DNA from: Streptomyces sp. HNM0574
GTDB taxonomy: Bacteria > Actinomycetota > Actinomycetes > Streptomycetales > Streptomycetaceae
Reading direction: 5' to 3'
Assembly (NCBI RefSeq): GCF_012726235.1
Contig: NZ_JAASAH010000006.1
Coordinates: 186,001 to 250,000, forward strand
Length of the DNA stretch: 64,000 bases
Part shown: positions 61,579 through 64,000 of the stretch, piece after piece
How the letters are laid out: each line of letters opens with the position of its first letter
Position numbering within the stretch: the first letter of the stretch is position 1
Notes under the pieces: model-generated
What the model was told of the DNA's origin: nothing
Database searches by the model: none
What the model saw: only the letters and a program-made list of their open reading frames with translations
Position numbers and translations under genes: made by a program

Positions 61579-62817
61579 ATGTCACGTGCCATCGACGTCG
61601 CCGTCATCGGAGGCGGACTGCTGGGGCTCGCCACGGCACGGTCGCTGCTGCGCGCACAGCCCCAACTCTCCGTCGCCGTCCTGGAGAAGGAGGCCCGCTG
61701 GGGTGCCCACCAGTCCGGACACAACAGCAACGTCATCCACAGCGGCCTCTACTACCCGCCGGGCAGCCTCAAGGCGCGCCTCGCCCGGGCCGGCGGCGAG
61801 GCGATGATCCGCTACTGCGAGGAGCACGAGGTCCCCGTCAAGCGCACCGGCAAGCTCGTCGTCGCCACCTCCACCTCCCAACTCCCCGGACTGGAGACGC
61901 TCGCCGACCGCGGCCGCGCGAACGGCGTCACGGTACGGAGACTGAACCGGGCCGAGATCGCCGAGACCGAACCGCACGTCGCCGGCGTGGCCGCGCTGGC
62001 CGTCGCCGACACCGCGATGACCGACTTCGGCCGCGTGTGCCAGGCCCTCGCCGCCGAGACCGGCGGCCTCGGAGCGGACCTCCTGACCGGCGCCCCCGCC
62101 CTGTCCTTCACGACCGCGGGCGACCGGACGGTCATCCGCACCCCGGTCGGCGAATTCCGGGCGCGGATCATCATCAACTGCGCCGGGCTGCACAGCGACC
62201 GGATCGCGGCAGCCGCCGGCGACCGTCCCACGGTGCGGATCATGCCCTTCCGCGGCGAGTACGCCGAGGTACGCCCCGCCCGCCGGGGACTGGTCAACAA
62301 CCCCGTCTACCCCGTACCCGACCCCGAACTCCCCTTCCTCGGCGTGCACATCACGCCCATGCTCGACGGCTCCGTCCACGTCGGCCCCAACGCCGTCCCC
62401 GCACTGGCCCGCCAGGGATACCGCTGGCGCGACATCGACCCCCGCATGGTGGGCGAACTGCTCCGGGACCCGGCGCTGCGCGGCCTCGCCCGCCGCTTCT
62501 GGCGGTACGGCGCCGCCGAGATCAGCCGCTCACTGATCCGGCCGCTGTTCGTACGCGACGTCCGGCGCCTGGTCCCCGAGATCGAGAGCCGCGACCTGCG
62601 CCCGCACGGCAGCGGCGTCCGCGCCCAAGCCGTCACCGCCGACGGGCAGTTGGTCGACGACTTCGTCATCAGCCGCACCCCGCGCGCCGTCCACGTGCTC
62701 AACGCCCCCTCGCCCGCAGCCACCTCCAGCCTCCACATCGGCGCTCGCATCGCCTCCGACGCCCTCGAAACACTCGACCTCCCCGGCCCCGCGCGCTCCG
62801 TACGCGAAGCCTGCTGA
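61579..62817 (+). CDS. lhgO: L-2-hydroxyglutarate oxidase
   Basis: A 412-residue FAD-dependent oxidoreductase of the DAO superfamily, with FAD motif VAVIGGGLLGLATA, the LhgO block GAHQSGHNSNVIHSGLYYPPGSLKA, and C-terminal HVLNAPSPAATSSLHIG. It oxidises L-2-hydroxyglutarate to 2-oxoglutarate, either as metabolite repair or in lysine/glutarate breakdown. GGAAGG lies 8 nt before ATG 61579. It is divergent from a FadR-type regulator and followed by an MFS symporter of the family that carries dicarboxylates, suggesting uptake and use of such acids. Confidence 0.92.
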   Translation: MSRAIDVAVIGGGLLGLATARSLLRAQPQLSVAVLEKEARWGAHQSGHNSNVIHSGLYYPPGSLKARLARAGGEAMIRYCEEHEVPVKRTGKLVVATSTSQLPGLETLADRGRANGVTVRRLNRAEIAETEPHVAGVAALAVADTAMTDFGRVCQALAAETGGLGADLLTGAPALSFTTAGDRTVIRTPVGEFRARIIINCAGLHSDRIAAAAGDRPTVRIMPFRGEYAEVRPARRGLVNNPVYPVPDPELPFLGVHITPMLDGSVHVGPNAVPALARQGYRWRDIDPRMVGELLRDPALRGLARRFWRYGAAEISRSLIRPLFVRDVRRLVPEIESRDLRPHGSGVRAQAVTADGQLVDDFVISRTPRAVHVLNAPSPAATSSLHIGARIASDALETLDLPGPARSVREAC

Positions 62818-63238
62818 GTCCAGGCAGGGCGGCCCCCGAGCCCGGGCCTCCGGGCCTGACCTTGCGGGCCCGCAGCGGCTCCCGAGTCCGCGAACTCGAG
62901 GGGATCGCTGAGCCCGCCGGGTTGCTGAACTCCCTGGCCCCGGGTTTTCCGGGCCCGCCAGCCCGTCGGGGTTGCTTGTCCCGATGGGCGGGTCGGATTC
63001 GCTGGGCCTCCTGAGCCCCCGCGAGTCCTGCCTACCTGCTGTACCCGCCGATCCCTCGAGCCCGGCCGAACGGCCGTGGCTGTCGGAAGGATTGCGACTG
63101 CTAGGCCCGCCAGGGGACTTCGGGGCCCGGGCTGGGGCGACGACCCGGCCCCACCTTGCCCCGAACACCCCTCCCTCTCGTCCCCCCCCCACAGCCCCAC
63201 CGCACCTTCTCTCCTTCAACGGTGATCGAGGAATGCTC
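62818..63238. other. Intergenic region with GC-rich inverted repeats
   Basis: About 420 bp without a convincing gene. The stretch is full of short gccc/gggc inverted repeats, which could fold as terminators for lhgO, and a run of nine C residues near 63184. GAGGAA at 63228-63233 is the ribosome site of the next gene. I see no clear promoter. Confidence 0.5.
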
Positions 63239-64000
63239 ATGGCGAACACCCCGCACCCCCACTCGCCGGACCCGGCGCAGAACCCGGATCCCCGGGCCGC
63301 ACGCCGCCGCGTGGCCACGGCCACCATCGTGGGATCGGCCCTGGAGTGGTACGACTTCTACCTCTACGCGGCCATGGCCGCGCTGGTCTTCGGCAAGATC
63401 TTCTTCCCGCAGACCGACGCCACCGCCGGCACCCTGGCCGCGTTTGCCACCTTCGCGGCAGGCTTCCTGGCCAGGCCGTTCGGCGGCATCCTGTTCGGCC
63501 ACCTCGCCGACCGCATCGGACGCCGCAACGTACTGATCATCACCTTCATCCTGATGGGCGTCTCCACCGGTTTGATCGGCCTGCTGCCGACCTACGGAAG
63601 CGTCGGCGTCCTCGCCCCCGTCGCCCTGGTGGTCCTGCGCATCCTGCAGGGCCTGGGCTCCGGTGCCGAGTACAGCAGCGCCGCCGTGGTCGCCTACGAG
63701 CACGCGGACGACGGACGGCGCGGCAGGCAGGGCGCCTGGCCCGCGCTGGGGCTCAACCTCGGTCTCCTGCTCTCCTCTCTGACGGTCACGGCCCTGACCG
63801 GCCTGAGCCAGGAAGCCCTGCTGACCTGGGGCTGGCGCATCCCGTTCGTCGCGAGCTTCGCCCTCGCCGGAGTGGGGCTGTGGGTACGACGCCGCGTCCC
63901 CGAGTCGCCTGGCTTCCAGGGCAGTAAGCGGCAGGGCGCGGGAGACGGCGACGGAGCGGCGGCCCGTCAGATCCCGTTCGTCTCGCTGATCCGCCGGAAC
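63239..64000 (+). CDS. MFS metabolite:H+ symporter (MHS family), 3' partial
   Basis: The frame is open to the last base, giving the first 254 residues. The MHS hallmarks are present: GSALEWYDFYLYAAMAALVF in helix 1, the loop 2-3 motif GHLADRIGRRN, RILQGLGSGAEY in helix 4 and a loop RVPESPGF. Characterised members (ProP, ShiA, KgtP) import proline/betaine, shikimate or 2-oxoglutarate with protons. Position after the L-2-hydroxyglutarate oxidase makes a dicarboxylate or hydroxy acid a plausible cargo, but this is inference. Confidence 0.9.
   Translation, partial: MANTPHPHSPDPAQNPDPRAARRRVATATIVGSALEWYDFYLYAAMAALVFGKIFFPQTDATAGTLAAFATFAAGFLARPFGGILFGHLADRIGRRNVLIITFILMGVSTGLIGLLPTYGSVGVLAPVALVVLRILQGLGSGAEYSSAAVVAYEHADDGRRGRQGAWPALGLNLGLLLSSLTVTALTGLSQEALLTWGWRIPFVASFALAGVGLWVRRRVPESPGFQGSKRQGAGDGDGAAARQIPFVSLIRRN

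Overview
The window is actinobacterial chromosome, almost certainly Streptomyces or a very close relative. The evidence is very high G+C, third codon positions almost all G or C, frequent GTG starts, overlapping ATGA/GTGA stop-start pairs, a streptophobe-family membrane protein, mycothiol-dependent enzyme relatives, and a single rare TTA (bldA) codon. I see no rRNA, tRNA, CRISPR array, insertion sequence or integrase. The sequence starts inside one gene (alkyl-sulfatase-like hydrolase) and ends inside another (MFS transporter).

Layout. 0-10.8 kb is housekeeping-like: an alkyl-sulfatase-type MBL hydrolase, an MMPL exporter with a streptophobe protein, an OmpR-type two-component pair, dGTPase and adenosine deaminase (convergent, sharing a strong hairpin terminator), and a mycothiol-dependent maleylpyruvate-isomerase-like protein.

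10.9-25.5 kb is the accessory and most interesting part. It holds an NB-ARC/TPR protein whose P-loop has lost its lysine and which carries the window's only TTA codon. Next come a CDP-glycerol-transferase-like surface-polymer enzyme interrupted by twelve copies of a heptanucleotide, and a Tat-exported GH43-like protein. A membrane-anchored TIR-WD40 protein follows. Then comes a three-gene operon (trypsin-endonuclease I fusion, membrane protein, LysM protein) divergent from an M43 metallopeptidase-alpha/beta-hydrolase fusion. The peptidase, nuclease and LysM proteins lack visible signal peptides.

25.7-48.2 kb is mixed metabolism and transport: a GNAT protein, a polar amino acid ABC importer, methyltransferase, DUF4232 lipoprotein, GMC oxidoreductase, DUF1345 protein, family III CoA-transferase, pentapeptide-like repeat protein, periplasmic-binding-fold protein, DUF2993 protein, NCS2 permease, DUF899 protein, thioesterase, AAC(3) acetyltransferase, GntR regulator, flavodoxin and esterase lipoprotein.

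48.3-54.1 kb is the glyoxylate bypass (aceA, aceB, 3-hydroxybutyryl-CoA dehydrogenase) divergent from an XRE/short-chain-fatty-acid regulator, with three copies of a candidate operator between them. 54.9-60.0 kb is the kdp potassium ATPase operon, unusually with two KdpF-like microproteins and a third 27-residue membrane ORF. 60.8-64 kb is a FadR-type GntR regulator divergent from an L-2-hydroxyglutarate oxidase, with two direct-repeat operators, followed by a metabolite/H+ symporter. Several genes have a -10 hexamer only 6-8 nt before the start codon, which suggests leaderless mRNAs.
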